A stretch of DNA of 64,000 nucleotides from Emiliania huxleyi CCMP1516 (GCF_000372725.1 NW_005201113.1:192218-256217), one strand, 5' to 3'; numbered from the stretch's first letter, positions 52,346-62,385 are shown. Program-made: numbers and translations. The notes: generated from the letters alone by a model not told the origin.

Positions 52346-53129
52346 CTACGAGATCTGGCCGCAGTCGGCGATCACCACCTTCTTGGCCGTCTGGCCCGAC
52401 TGCGAGCCGACCGCCTCGATCGCCTTGACCACCTCCATGCCCTTGGTGACGGAGCCAAAGACGACGTGCTTGCCGTCGAGCCAGTCCGTCTTGACGGTGC
52501 AGAGGAAGAACTGGGAGCCGTTGGTGCCCGGGCCGGCGTTGGCCATCGAGAGGATGCCCGGGCCGGTGTGCTTGAGCTGGAAGTTCTCGTCGGCAAACTT
52601 GGCGCCGTAGATGGACTCGCCGCCGGTGCCGTTGCCCGCCGTGAAGTCGCCGCCCTGGCACATGAAGTTGGTGATGACGCGGTGGAAGGCAGAGCCCTTG
52701 AAGTGGAGCGGCTTGCCGCTCTTCCCCATGCCCTTCTCGCCCGTGCAGAGCGCGCGGAAGTTCTCCGCCGTCTGCGGGGCGGCGGCGAAGGGAGCGGCGA
52801 GGGCAGCGGGGGTGAGAGGCGGTGAGGGAGGCGGAGAGAACGGCGGTGGGTGGAGGTGAGGCCCCTCGCACCTTTGGGACGACGTCGGCGCGGAGCGTCA
52901 TCTCGATGCGGCCGGCCGGCGCGCCACCGATGGTCATATCCTGCGAGGGCGGGCAGAGTGCCGATGCGGACACCACACGGCGACATTTGTGTGTCGCGAG
53001 GCGAGGCTCGCGGAGGGGGAGCTGGCGGCTGCTGCAGGCGGGTTGCGCCGTCCGCAGGCCGTGCGGAGGGACGGCGTGCTGGCTGTGTGGGGTGCGAGGG
53101 CGCACGAAAAAGACGACGGGGCAAGACAT
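52346..53129 (-). CDS. Cyclophilin A-type peptidyl-prolyl isomerase, copy 1
   Basis: Catalyses cis-trans isomerisation of prolyl bonds. Exons 53106-53129 (MSCPVVFF), 52872-52940 ([20 protein letters not shown]) and 52346-52771, phase 0 and GT-AG, 172 residues. Active-site pattern present: [20 protein letters not shown] (Arg, Phe, Met, Gln), [16 protein letters not shown] and [10 protein letters not shown]. The C-terminus IADCGQIS is normal. A plant-type insertion of a few residues ([10 protein letters not shown]) follows CTGEKG. It is probably cytosolic. The second copy at 55488 lies in inverted orientation with the same intron positions. Confidence 0.95.
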
Positions 53130-53188
53130 GATGACGAAGGAAGGATTGCGAGAAGCGATGCGCGCTGTGGGGCCAGTGGCCGAGGTGC

Positions 53189-53332
53189 CAGCCACGGGAT
53201 GGGGTGGGGGCGGGGTCCCCACTGTTGTGTGTACGCCAACTCAGGGTGTGTGGCAGCCAGCTGGCTGTGTGTCTTGTGAGCTGCTCCCACCAGCCACGGG
53301 ATGGGGTGGGGGCGGGGACCCACTGTTGTGTG
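53189..53332. repeat. Two copies of a 42-bp G-rich repeat, spaced by 60 bp
   Basis: CAGCCACGGGATGGGGTGGG, then GGCGGGG, CACTGTTGTGTGT occurs at 53189-53231 and again at 53291-53332, upstream of cyclophilin copy 1 on the minus strand. Confidence 0.85.
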
Positions 53333-53834
53333 TTAATTGAGTGAGAGTTTTTGTCGCTTCCTCCCCTCGGTAGGTCATGCCGCAGAAGCTGCCCGTACCC
53401 CACCCGGGTACGTTGTGTTGGACGCGTCTTGGGCTCAACTAGACTCTAGAGTTGTTTGGAGAGAGAGAGAGATTTTTAAAGACCAACAAGATATACCTAA
53501 GAACAAGAAATCACGACTCTCACAGTGATTTGGGCTCGGCAGCTTGTTAGCCCTCAGCCGAAGCTGGGGCCGGTCCCGTAGCCGAGAGAGCCCGCGCCGT
53601 CCGCCGATGAGTTCGACGCGCCGGCCGGGGGCCTGCGAAGAGGCCAGCGAGATGGCGATCGCTGTACTTCATGGTGTCATCAAGTGACTGGCTGACAAGC
53701 CAGAGGTCGATACTCTGGACGACCCATAGGATGCCACGAATGCCTGAAGGAGAGGGAGGCGAGGCCAGAGGCAGGCTCAGCTGCTCTCGGGTGATCCCGC
53801 TTTGGTGGCTGAAGGACCCGTCTCTCTCTTGTTT

Positions 53835-55269
53835 GGTATTGCTAAAAATCTCTCTCTCAACCAGGTTTTCCGGAAAACAAACAACGAAGGCGCTCTCAAA
53901 AAAAAAGGAAAACAGAGGGTCCCCGCAGCACTTTGCGTTTCCGGAAATTTCCAGGGAAAACAGAGGGTGTTTGGTGCTCCATTCTGGAAACTCGCGAGTT
54001 TCCCTGAGTCTGAGAGCTGGTCTGGGGCAAAATCTGAGGCAAAATTGAGGAAATCGACAAAATACCCAGGCGGTCGCAGGGTAATTTCCAGGACCAGGTA
54101 TACACGGGTTCTCCGCGAAATTCCCGGCATTTTGCCGATTTGGCCTAAAATTTGGCTGATTTTGGGCCCAAACCAGCCTCAGTGCTCAGACTCGGCTCAG
54201 AGCCAAAAATTTGACGATTTCCACGCAGTTTTCCCGGCAAAATAGAGAGGAAAAGAGAGGGTGCTGTAGAGAACGAAAAGGAAAGGAAAACAGACGGGGT
54301 GCGAGAGGCAAACCTGGTTGAGCCCAAGCACGCGTCCGAACCAGGTCCGAACCAACCACGCGTGTCAAGAGAATTTTACAACAAAACTCCCTCGCACAAC
54401 ACTGGGCACGGGACTGGCGCGCACTGGCACGTCAAGAGAATCTCCTCTCTCGCGCGTGTCCCTCCTTTCATTCACACTCCCAGTCCTTCCTTCCTGGCTG
54501 GCGGGTCTAGTCAGTGCCCGTGTTCTCCAAACGCCGGTCTACATACCCGTCGTTCCACGTTCGTGCGAATTTGAAGAAGAAGGCAAAACGACAAGAAGCG
54601 CGCCAAGGCCAAAGCAGCGGCTATCGCCGCTGCAGCGGCCGAGGAGGCTGCTGCAAAGGCGGCTGCTCAGGCGGCCGCTCAGGCCGCTCAGGCGGCCGCA
54701 CTCGGACGGTACAGGTTGGTCAACGCTTGGTTCTATCCACGCGGCGACTGGTACACCTTCTACTGGGATGGCAGCTCGGCCGACAAGGTCGCAAGGCGCG
54801 CTACCTACCCGACGCTCGAGCACGACGACCACGACCCCGGCCCCCTCGCAGAGCGCATCAGGCGCGACAAGCGCGAGGCGTCCCACCGCTCCTCCGACGA
54901 CTCCTCCTCCGACCGCGACTCGTGCGGCACCGGCTCCACTAGCCTAGCGACTAGCGAGGCGAATGACATATTCGACACCCTCGAAGACCATCTCGGCTAC
55001 GGTTCCGACTCCGGCTCCGGCTGGTAGTCGACAAGCTGCCGAGCGCAAATCACTCTCTCTGACACATTTCTTGTTGGCTTCTAAAAATCTCTCTCTCTCG
55101 CGAATTTGGGCCTTCCTTCTTCAGACGTTTCACCTACTAGACGCTAGACCTAGAGCGAGTGGCGTCTGGCGACGGTTACTGTCCACTATGAAGTGTGGAC
55201 CCGCGTGAACAGCAGCTCCTGACCACGGCGCCGCAGGCGCCTGTTGAGAGAGAGATTTTTAGCAATACC
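53835..55269. mobile_element. Putative DNA element with perfect 27-bp terminal inverted repeats
   Basis: 53835-53861 (starting GGTATTGCTAAAAATC) is the exact reverse complement of 55243-55269. The 1.4-kb interior is partly much richer in A and T (about 53880-54300) than the flanks and carries a short gene (YRLVNAWFYP family), but no transposase was recognised. Flanking bases are TTGTTT on the left and TTGTTG on the right, a weak target-site duplication. The TCTAAAAATCTCTCTCT part recurs at 48099 and 55078 and, inverted, near 53458. It could be a non-autonomous DNA transposon. Confidence 0.6.
54599..55027 (+). pseudogene. Short gene of unknown family carried in the inverted-repeat element
   Basis: From about 54599 the frame reads Lys/Ala-rich (KRAKAKAAAIAAAAAEEAAA), then LGRYRLVNAWFYPRGDWYTF, YWDGSSADK, and an acidic Ser-rich tail with EANDIFDTLEDHLGYGSDSG and stop at 55027. 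The N-terminal part has no clean start in frame, so it may be broken or spliced. A related copy is at 47040-47290. Family unknown; Trp/Tyr spacing in the core recalls small beta-sheet binding domains, but that is only an impression. Confidence 0.45.
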
Positions 55270-55487
55270 TTGTTGTTGATGTTGTTGTCCTGTTCGTGCA
55301 CGTGATAGCCCTGGATAGGCAATGCATACGCCTAGTTGGGCCTCGGATCGCCCGACCTCGTCCCGGTGCTCTGTGGTCGGATTTGTGACGCCGCCGCACC
55401 GCGCCGCGGCCGGGGCCCTCAACAGCAGGAACAACTCGGGCCTGTTTTTCTTGTGACGCTCGCACGTCTCGAGCCGCCCCTTTCCCC

Positions 55488-56221
55488 ATGCCGGCAGTCG
55501 TCTATTTCGTGCGCCCGCTTCTGCTCGCTCGAGGGCCTCCGCCCCCGCACGCGAGAAGCTCACCCTCGATCGCGCTCACCGCAGGATATGACCATCGGTG
55601 GCGCGCCGGCCGGCCGCATCGAGATGACGCTCCGCGACGACATCGTCCCAAAGGTGCGAGGGGCCTCACCCGCCGCCGCCCTCGCCGCCTCTCCGTGGCC
55701 GTGACCGCCGCTGCCATCACCGCCGCACTCGCTGGCGCCCTCGCCGCCGCTGCTCTCGCGCCTCCTGCCCGCCGCCGCCACTCACCACCACCGCTCCCTT
55801 CGCCGCCGCCCCGCAGACGGCGGAGAACTTCCGCGCGCTGTGCACGGGCGAGAAGGGCTTTGGCTACAAGGGCTCTGCCTTCCACCGCGTCATCACCAAC
55901 TTCATGTGCCAGGGCGGCGACTTCACGGCGGGCAACGGCACCGGCGGCAAGTCCATCTACGGCGCCAAGTTTGCCGACGAGAACTTCCAGCTCAAGCACA
56001 CCGGCCCGGGCATCCTCTCGATGGCCAACGCCGGCCCGGGCACCAACGGCTCCCAGTTCTTCCTCTGCACCGTCAAGACGGACTGGCTCGACGGCAAGCA
56101 CGTCGTCTTTGGCTCCGTCACCAAGGGCATGGAGGTGGTCAAGGCGATCGAGGCGGTCGGCTCGCAGTCGGGCAAGACGGCCAAGCCGGTGGTGATCGCC
56201 GACTGCGGCCAGATCTCGTAG
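55488..56221 (+). CDS. Cyclophilin A-type peptidyl-prolyl isomerase, copy 2
   Basis: Exons 55488-55508 (MPAVVYF), 55585-55653 and 55817-56221, GT-AG, phase 0, 164 residues. It is nearly identical to copy 1 after exon 1 ([64 protein letters not shown]) but lacks the eight-residue insertion after CTGEKG, reading [11 protein letters not shown] instead, which is the animal/fungal length. All active-site residues are present. Intron 2 starts with the same GTGCGAGGGGCCTCACC as in copy 1, although most of the intron differs. The pair likely arose by an inverted duplication. Confidence 0.95.
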
Positions 56222-56663
56222 GCGACACTCCTTGCCTAGACGCCGGGCGCTCCCCGGCTCATATCTCTGTTCTCTCGGGGGGATGATCTCGCTCTTTCAT
56301 CACACTCCGTTTCTCCCCATCTCGCTCGCGCCCTAGGGGATGGCCATGACTGGAAAACAGCTTACATGTAGGGTTTACTAGGTTTTGTCGTCGCGGGGTA
56401 TTACGTTCAAAGATATGCCATCACCAAACAACGCGCGGGAGCCGTGGTGGTGTGCCGGGGAGCGGGGAGGGGGACACGGTCGCACGGACCACGGTGCGGC
56501 TGCGGCGTGCGGGCTGCGGCGCGCGCGGTGCCGTGCGCGGTGGCCGACGGTATAAGGGGTGAGCGGCCATACGAACGCGCCTCGACGCTCAACACAGGTA
56601 CAAGTCAACCCGCCACGGCCCGGCCAGTCTGCTGTGCGCCGTGGCGCGGCATTCCTAGAGCGA

Positions 56664-58636
56664 CTAGCGTCCCGCCCTGCCGCGCTTTTGCACTCGCTGC
56701 TGCGCCGCGGCGAAGGCTTCGTCGCTCAGCGGGTCCTCGGGCAAGGCGGAGCCACCCCGCTGTTTGCCGCTCTTGCCGCCCTTTGGCGCCTGTCGGAGAC
56801 AGAGAGGGAGCGGTGAGGGCGCACCGCGCCGCGGCCTGCAGCGGCGTCGGGGCGGCGCGTTTGACGCTGCAGACCCGGGGCCACCGCACCGCCAGAAGGC
56901 AGTGCGTGCTGCCGAAGGGAGAGTGCCGCTGACAGTGTGTGCTGCTGAGGGCAGAGTGCCGCTGAGGGCAGAGCGAACACACCGCCGCGGCGCTTCCGAA
57001 TCGAACTTCCGGTGGCGCTCCCGTGGCCGCAGCCGCATCCCCCGCGTCCGTGGTCCACCGCTCTGTTGTCCCGTGGCGTGGAATGAGGACGGCCCTCCAC
57101 AGGGCGCAAGGACGTGCCGGCTGCAACGCGTGTATCGCATCTACGCCCGCCCGCCTTGCCCGCCTTGCCGCCTCCCGCATACCGCTCCTCCAGCGACTGC
57201 AGCATCGAGCCAAACTCGCTCTGCCTCGCCGCGCCACGCGCCATCAGCGCACTCTTGAGCGCGTCGTCGCCGCCGCCGCTCAGGCCGAGCTCTGCCGCCG
57301 CCGCCTGGGGGGAAGGGGGGGGGAGCGGAGGCTCGGGGAAGGCTCGGGGAAGGCTCGGGGAAGGCTCGGGGAAGGCTCGGGGAAGTTTCACGAAGCGAGA
57401 GGCAGAGCTCTGCCGCCGAGGCCGAAGCAGCCTCCTTGGTGGCGCGCAAACCTCGGCTCGATCTCGCTCGATCTCGGCTCGATCTCGGCTCGATCTCGGC
57501 TCGATCTCGGCTCGATCCCGGCTCGATCCCGGCTCGATCTCGCCTCGGCCTCCGCCGCCTCCTTCGCCGCGCGCCGCTCGCGCTGGAGCCGCTTGCTGTC
57601 CTTCTCGCCCTCAAACTGGCGGTACATCCGCAGCTCGCCCGCCTCGACCAGCCCCCGCCTGAGGACGCGTGGTAGACGTGTCCCGGACGTGTCCCGAGGC
57701 CGGCCCCTCGCCCGCCTCGGCCGGCCCGCGCAGCGTCTCGCGAAAGCGCGGCTCGTCGTCGGCGGTCGAGAACATCATCGCGTCCATCACCTTGCGAGGA
57801 CGCGTCGAGGACGTGTCGAGGACGTGTCACGGACGTGTCATGGACGTGTCGCTGGAGACGTGCCACTGGGAGCGCGCGTCAATGCCGTGTCAAGGACGTG
57901 TCGAGGACGTGTCGGTGGGGATGCGCCAGTGAGACGGCGTCATTGAGACGCGACGTGTCGTGGACGCGTCTCAGACGTGTCTAGTGGCGTGTGATCACCT
58001 TGCCCATGTCTCCCTTGGCGGCGATGTAGTGGGCGCGGAGGTCGGCGGCCTCCTCCTCGGTGTGGCGGTAGCTCGCCGCCAGCGCGTCCAGCTTCTCGAG
58101 GCTCACCCGCTCGAACGCCTCGCGCCAGTAGGAGGCGTCGCCGCCGCCGCCGCTGCCTGCGGCCACCGGGAAGGCGGAGGCGGGTGGCGGCGGTGGTGAG
58201 GCGGCGGCGGCGGCGGCGGTGGCTCGGTGGCGGAAGCGATGCGCGTCGTGGTTGCGGCGGTGTGGCGGGCGATGGCAGTGGTGGCGGCGAGCGGTTGCTG
58301 GACGGCAGAGAGTGGCGTGGGAGTGGCGGCACCGTCGTCGACCATCCCCGTCTCGTCATACAGCTTGCGCTTCTCGGCGTCGGAGAGGACGGCGTACGCG
58401 CGGCCGACCTGCTGGAAGCGCTCGGTCGCCGCCTCGTCCCCGCCATTCTTGTCGGGGTGCGTGTCGCGCGCGGCCTTGAGGTACGCCTGCAGTTGGCGGG
58501 AGTCGGCGGCGCAATCAGTGCGGCGAGAGAGATTAGGGGAAGTGGAGCGGGCCGCGGCGATGCGCGCCCGCTTGATGGCGGCGGCGTCGGCGTCGGCCTG
58601 GACGCCGAGGAGCTCGTAGAGGCTGCTCGTCGACAT
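56664..58636 (-). CDS. DNAJC9-like J-domain protein (histone co-chaperone family)
   Basis: Seven exons in matching phase: 58568-58636, 58333-58486, 57999-58156, 57732-57790, 57544-57658, 57164-57304 and 56664-56789 (about 273 residues). J domain: [20 protein letters not shown] joined to [20 protein letters not shown] with the HPD motif, then [20 protein letters not shown]. The DNAJC9-specific middle follows: [80 protein letters not shown]. The end is EEEFxAAQ-like ([20 protein letters not shown]). In animals this family recruits Hsp70 and chaperones H3-H4. Four of six introns start with GC. Intron 4 opens with a copy of the start of exon 5. Confidence 0.88.
57326..57545. repeat. Two minisatellites inside DNAJC9-like intron 5
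   Basis: 57326-57390 has about five copies of GGCTCGGGGAA. 57450-57545 has about nine copies of the 11-bp GGCTCGATCTC. Both lie in the intron between exons 57544-57658 and 57164-57304. Confidence 0.85.
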
Positions 58637-59700
58637 CGTGGAGTCGGGTTGAGAAGGAGAGGCGCGGCCCGCAAAGCGCGAAGGAGGGAAAAAGAATTTG
58701 GCCGCGCATGAGCCCTGGCAGGCGGGCACCGCGCTGCGAGCCTGTCGTGTCCCTTGTCAGGAGCAGGAGAGCCCCACCTGTCCCCCTGATCGTTCTTCCA
58801 AAATCCTGCTCGTGCAGGTGGGGACCCTGTCCTCGTCCCATCCCTCGTTTGGCGTGTCTGTTTTCTTTCTTTCTTTTCGGCGGGCACGCGGGACATGCAC
58901 AGGCGCCAAGGGGCGCAGAACCGACCTAACCCGTCGGAGGTGGGGGGAAGGGAGTACCGCCGGGTTCCCCTGCGTGAGCGCAAGAGTAACCCCAAGAGGG
59001 CTGAAGATGAGCGGTGCGCGCAGGGGTCGGCGTGACGGGGCGAGGGACGCGCCGCGCGGGACGCCGCCTCACCGGCCCAAGTGGCGCAGGGCGAGGCGGC
59101 GAGAACCGAGCGAGCACGTCCTCGTGAGCCCCGTGGCTCCAACCAGGCCCTTCCTTTTTGAGCAGGTGTGACGCCGCGCGAGCGACGCTCCGAGATCGCC
59201 CGAGATAGCGCGGCGCGGCCCCGAGATCGCCCGAGATAGCGCGAGATCGCCCGAGATCGCGCGGCGCGGCCCGGGGCGGGGTGGATGGGTTGGGAGCGAG
59301 GGGGCGAAAGTGTTCAGTGCGGTAGATGGTAAGCTCGAGGCGCGTGAGCCGGACTTGTGAGCCGGACCACCCCCTCTTGTTCCCTGCGTTGTTGAGCCAG
59401 GACTCAACATACTCGGGCTGTTCATCCCAAACTGTCACTCCCCTTTCTCCCGGCCGAGGTGGGGCGCGCGCGGGGGCGGCGGGTGTGCGGGATGTCTGTG
59501 GGCCCGAGAGCGATATGCCATGTCCGCCTTGCGTTTGTTTTATAACATCGAAGGCTAAGCTCAAAAAGAATTGTTAAAACCGCAGCGACGCAGCGAGAAT
59601 CGGCGAGGGACTGCGAAGAGAGATAGGGAGAGGCAGACGCGCGCCGAAGTCCGACATGCGTCATGCGTCAAGATCAAGAATCAAGATGTATATCATATAA
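58637..59700. other. Intergenic region with SINE-like copy, no confident gene
   Basis: 58685-58700 holds a promoter-like AAATTCTTTTTCCC (minus strand) for the DNAJC9-like gene. 58830-58880 repeats the CCCATCCCTC...TGTCTGTTTTCTTTC block of 14398-14450. 59180-59275 is built of CGAGATCGCC/CGAGATAGCG words. 59586-59640 matches 14276-14330. A minus-strand frame near 59320-59460 (TVWDEQPEYVESWLNNAGNK) has no recognised family. Confidence 0.45.
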
Positions 59701-59704
59701 TGTA

Positions 59705-59759
59705 AGATAAAGCCGATAGGCTTTAAACGCGATCTCGTCGCGAAGAAACGGCTTTATCT
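59705..59759. other. Nested inverted repeat, possible cruciform or RNA hairpin
   Basis: AGATAAAGCCG at 59705-59715 is complementary to CGGCTTTATCT at 59749-59759, and an inner CGCGA/TCGCG pair can stack inside the loop. It sits 50 bp 3' of the stop of the gene fragment on the minus strand, so it might be a 3' end structure. Confidence 0.65.
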
Positions 59760-59808
59760 AGGAGATACGAGAGTTCTGTCAGGTGCGCGACCGCGGCTAG
59801 AATCTGTG

Positions 59809-59988
59809 TCAGAGCCGGAGGCTCTCGAGCTTGAGGGCGAGGTGCGTCGACTCGTCCTTCATCTGGACGGTGTAGCGCCGCCGCTCGCGGTCAAAGGAGA
59901 CCACCTTGCAGGTGGACCCGTTCCAGCGCGGCTGCGAGACGAGCCCGACGACGGTCGCCCTCGCCCCCGGAGGCAGGATCAGGTTGTC
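59809..59988 (-). pseudogene. C-terminal gene fragment with an NG-containing beta-barrel motif
   Basis: Minus strand: EDNLILPPGARATVVGLVSQ, PRWNGSTCKVVSFDRERRRY, TVQMKDESTHLALKLESLRL and stop. The LPPG..V.V.GL.S.P..NG..C.V..FD...RY.V pattern is a small KOW/SH3-like module common at the ends of algal proteins, for example with MYND or ankyrin domains. Its coding sequence is cut off exactly where the 253-bp dispersed repeat begins, so the 5' part is probably lost. Confidence 0.6.
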
Positions 59989-60241
59989 CTCCGGCTCTTC
60001 TCCGAGAGATCATCTACCAGCGCCGGCAACACCCCCCCGACGGCTGGGGCCAGTGCATCGTACCCGTCCCCTCATCCAGCACCCTATAGCGTGAGCCCTT
60101 CAGCGCAGCGACATGCGCTATCCTCAGCGTCTTCAGCGTCTCCTTGGAGTCGGGTGCCGCCTGGGCTACTTTGCTGATCGCCGTCCCCGTCTGCGCTCGC
60201 GCTACCCTGAGGAACCATCTGGCCTGCTCCCTATTCCCCAG
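59989..60241. repeat. 253-bp dispersed repeat (matches 11840-12092)
   Basis: Same strand and nearly identical to 11840-12092, including CATCTACCAGCGCCGGCAAC and GGAACCATCTGGCCTGCTCC, with one inserted base and a few substitutions. At 11840 it codes the N-terminus of the 11102-12091 protein. Here it directly abuts a truncated gene on one side and other open frames on the other. Confidence 0.9.
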
Positions 60242-61230
60242 GCAGCGCCGCTAAGCAAGTGCGCCATCGTCGCTCTAGGCGGGTTCTCATCTTCCTCGGT
60301 CCATTGCTGCGCGGCTTTCCGCACGATCGGACACAGCGGGTCCCGCTTTAGTGCCGCCCTCCTCGCCGCGTCCCTCGCGGCCTTACAGACGAGGCCGCCC
60401 CTGAGTTCGCTCCTTGTGGCGGCGCCCGGGGTCTCTCTCCCCGCCTCTCTCCGCATAATCCTCTCGTGGTGCGCTCCGTGTGGCACCCCCGCCTGCTGCC
60501 GCACACGCGCTCCCATGACGGTCTTTGTCACCACGTTATGATCATCCACGTCGGCGAATTCAATCTCGCGCTCGCCGTGCTGATCCTTGATCCGCTGGCG
60601 CTTGTTGATGCGTCGCGGTGCCACGCCCGCACCGTCTCCTCCCGCCGCCTCCTCCTCCCCTACGCTAGTCTCCGCCTCGTGTCCTCCCGGGTCACCTTGT
60701 TATCCTCGGGTATCTCCTCCTCCCACGCCTTACTCACTTCCAGCCCGGGCGTCCCCTGTACCTTCTTGCCATCCTCCTTTCCCGTTGCCGTCTTGTCCTT
60801 ACTCCCGAGATAGAGTGTGCGCCACTGCCAGTCCGCCTCTGAAAGTGTGTTCGGCGAGGTTGGGACCTCGCCCATGCACACCTCCTTCGCCGCTGTGCTG
60901 TACCCAAGGAAAGCCTCTAGTACTACTTCCCACCCGTCTTTCCTGGCTCCGTCACACGTGGCCAGGGCGCCCGCGGCTTTCTTTTTCCCGAGGCCGGCGC
61001 TTCTCTCCCTGCGTCGCGCCTCCGCCTCTAAGCCACTCCCTAAAGGTGGCCGCGACGCGTCGCAGCCGCCTGGCCCTTTCCATGTCCCTCCTCACCTCTG
61101 TGGTGCCCATCTCGTCGTGCCGCACCCACGAGTCCTCCCAATCTCCCTCCCATTTGCACAGGTATTCCCACCCCGTCTCCTCTCCCTCCTCGCCACACAC
61201 CCCACACCGAAGCACCTCTAACTCCTAAGA
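60242..61230 (-). other. Degraded or multi-exon ORFs of unknown origin, possibly repeat-borne
   Basis: Minus-strand frames read CGVCGEEGEETGWEYLCKWE, with DWEDSWVRHDEM (faintly chromodomain-like), then REWLRGGGATQGEKRRPREK, RTLYLGSKDKTATGKEDGKK, RINKRQRIKDQHGEREIEFA and ERIMRREAGRETPGAATRSE in different frames. Together with the adjoining 253-bp repeat this looks like one element or gene. I cannot name its family. Confidence 0.3.
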
Positions 61231-61320
61231 CCACAGAAGAGGGAGAGAAGCCGTAATAAAAGTAAAGGGAGGAAAAGTATATATTGAATATTGTGAAAGG
61301 TAGTTTCTAAAGTACACCAA

Positions 61321-62385
61321 TCAATCCACCTCCTCAATCACAAAATCTCGACGGATTGATCGCGTATCGCAAGCACTGTTCAGCTGCACAAGCTCCCCCC
61401 CATCCAGGGACCCGGCTGCCAAGTAAATTAGCGCCGGAAACGCGCCGTCGCGAAGGGCAGCGGCAAGCGTGTTGAATCCGCTGGCGGAGAGGCCGCTTTG
61501 CGGCGCGCCAGACTCCAGGTCCAGGTAATAGTCGACGAGGAGCACCTCGAGCCGCTGGAGGCCCTGCTTGCCGCTCTCGGCGAGCGCCCCGAGGCCGGCG
61601 TCGTCGATGAAGTTGTCGCGCATCCCTAAAATCCTGAGATGCGGCGCCGCACCGGCCCCCAGTGCGCCAGCCAGCGCAGCCACGCCGTGGCCGGTGATGC
61701 CGTTGCGATCCAGGTACAGCTCCTGCAAAGCTGTGCACGCTGAGAGCGCTGCGGAAAGCCCTACGCAGAAGGAGTCGCCCAGCTTGTTGTCGCCGAAGTC
61801 GAGGTGGAGCAGCCGCGGCAGCGCGCCACCCGTGAGCGCGCGGATTATTGGCCCCAATCTGTAGTCATCTTCAGCGGCTGTCCTGAAAACCTCCCACCAC
61901 ATCACCTCTGTTGCACACTGTGCCTCTTCCGTCTCCGGGTTCGGAAATCGAAGGGGGAGGCGGAGATGCCTGGTTTCGCCGTGCTCGCGGAGCTCGTCTG
62001 CAAAGCCCCACGGCGGCGGCTCGACCGCCTGATTCTCTGGTGCTCTGTCCAGCCCTCGTAGTTTTACTTTCTGAAGTTGGTTGATCCAGCCTGAAGTCAT
62101 GAGCTCGCCGAAAGTCAAAGCCTCGCCACTGCGAAAGTCCACCGCGACAAACTCGGTCGCCCGGGCGAACACCGTCACTCGAACGAATTGTCGCCGCAGC
62201 CGCTCCTCAGCGGAGCGGTCGTGGGGTGCAGCGCGGCTGCGCACAGCTGCGCGCAAACTCTTGCACGTGCTGCCGAATGAAATCGCGGCGAGGGGGGCCA
62301 ACGGATTGGCCACCTTGTTGTAGACGAGCCGCAGCAGATCTGGCGAGAGGTCGGAGAGGATCAAGCTTGGCTCAGCGTTCGCCAT
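61321..62385 (-). CDS. F-box-like leucine-rich repeat protein
   Basis: 354 residues, single exon, ATG at 62385 (MANAEPSLILSDLSPDLLRL). Residues 5-50 form an F-box-like helix set (LVYNKVANPLAPLAAISFGS, CKSLRAAVR). From about residue 175 come leucine-rich repeats of the RNase-inhibitor type: LPRLLHLDFGDNKLGDSFCV, TALQELYLDRNGITGHGVAA, PHLRILGMRDNFIDDAGLGA and LQRLEVLLVDYYLDL. The C-terminus ends IRRDFVIEEVD. Probably an SCF receptor or scaffold. The 3' flank (61230-61320) is AT-rich. Confidence 0.88.
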   Translation of the reverse strand: MANAEPSLILSDLSPDLLRLVYNKVANPLAPLAAISFGSTCKSLRAAVRSRAAPHDRSAEERLRRQFVRVTVFARATEFVAVDFRSGEALTFGELMTSGWINQLQKVKLRGLDRAPENQAVEPPPWGFADELREHGETRHLRLPLRFPNPETEEAQCATEVMWWEVFRTAAEDDYRLGPIIRALTGGALPRLLHLDFGDNKLGDSFCVGLSAALSACTALQELYLDRNGITGHGVAALAGALGAGAAPHLRILGMRDNFIDDAGLGALAESGKQGLQRLEVLLVDYYLDLESGAPQSGLSASGFNTLAAALRDGAFPALIYLAAGSLDGGELVQLNSACDTRSIRRDFVIEEVD

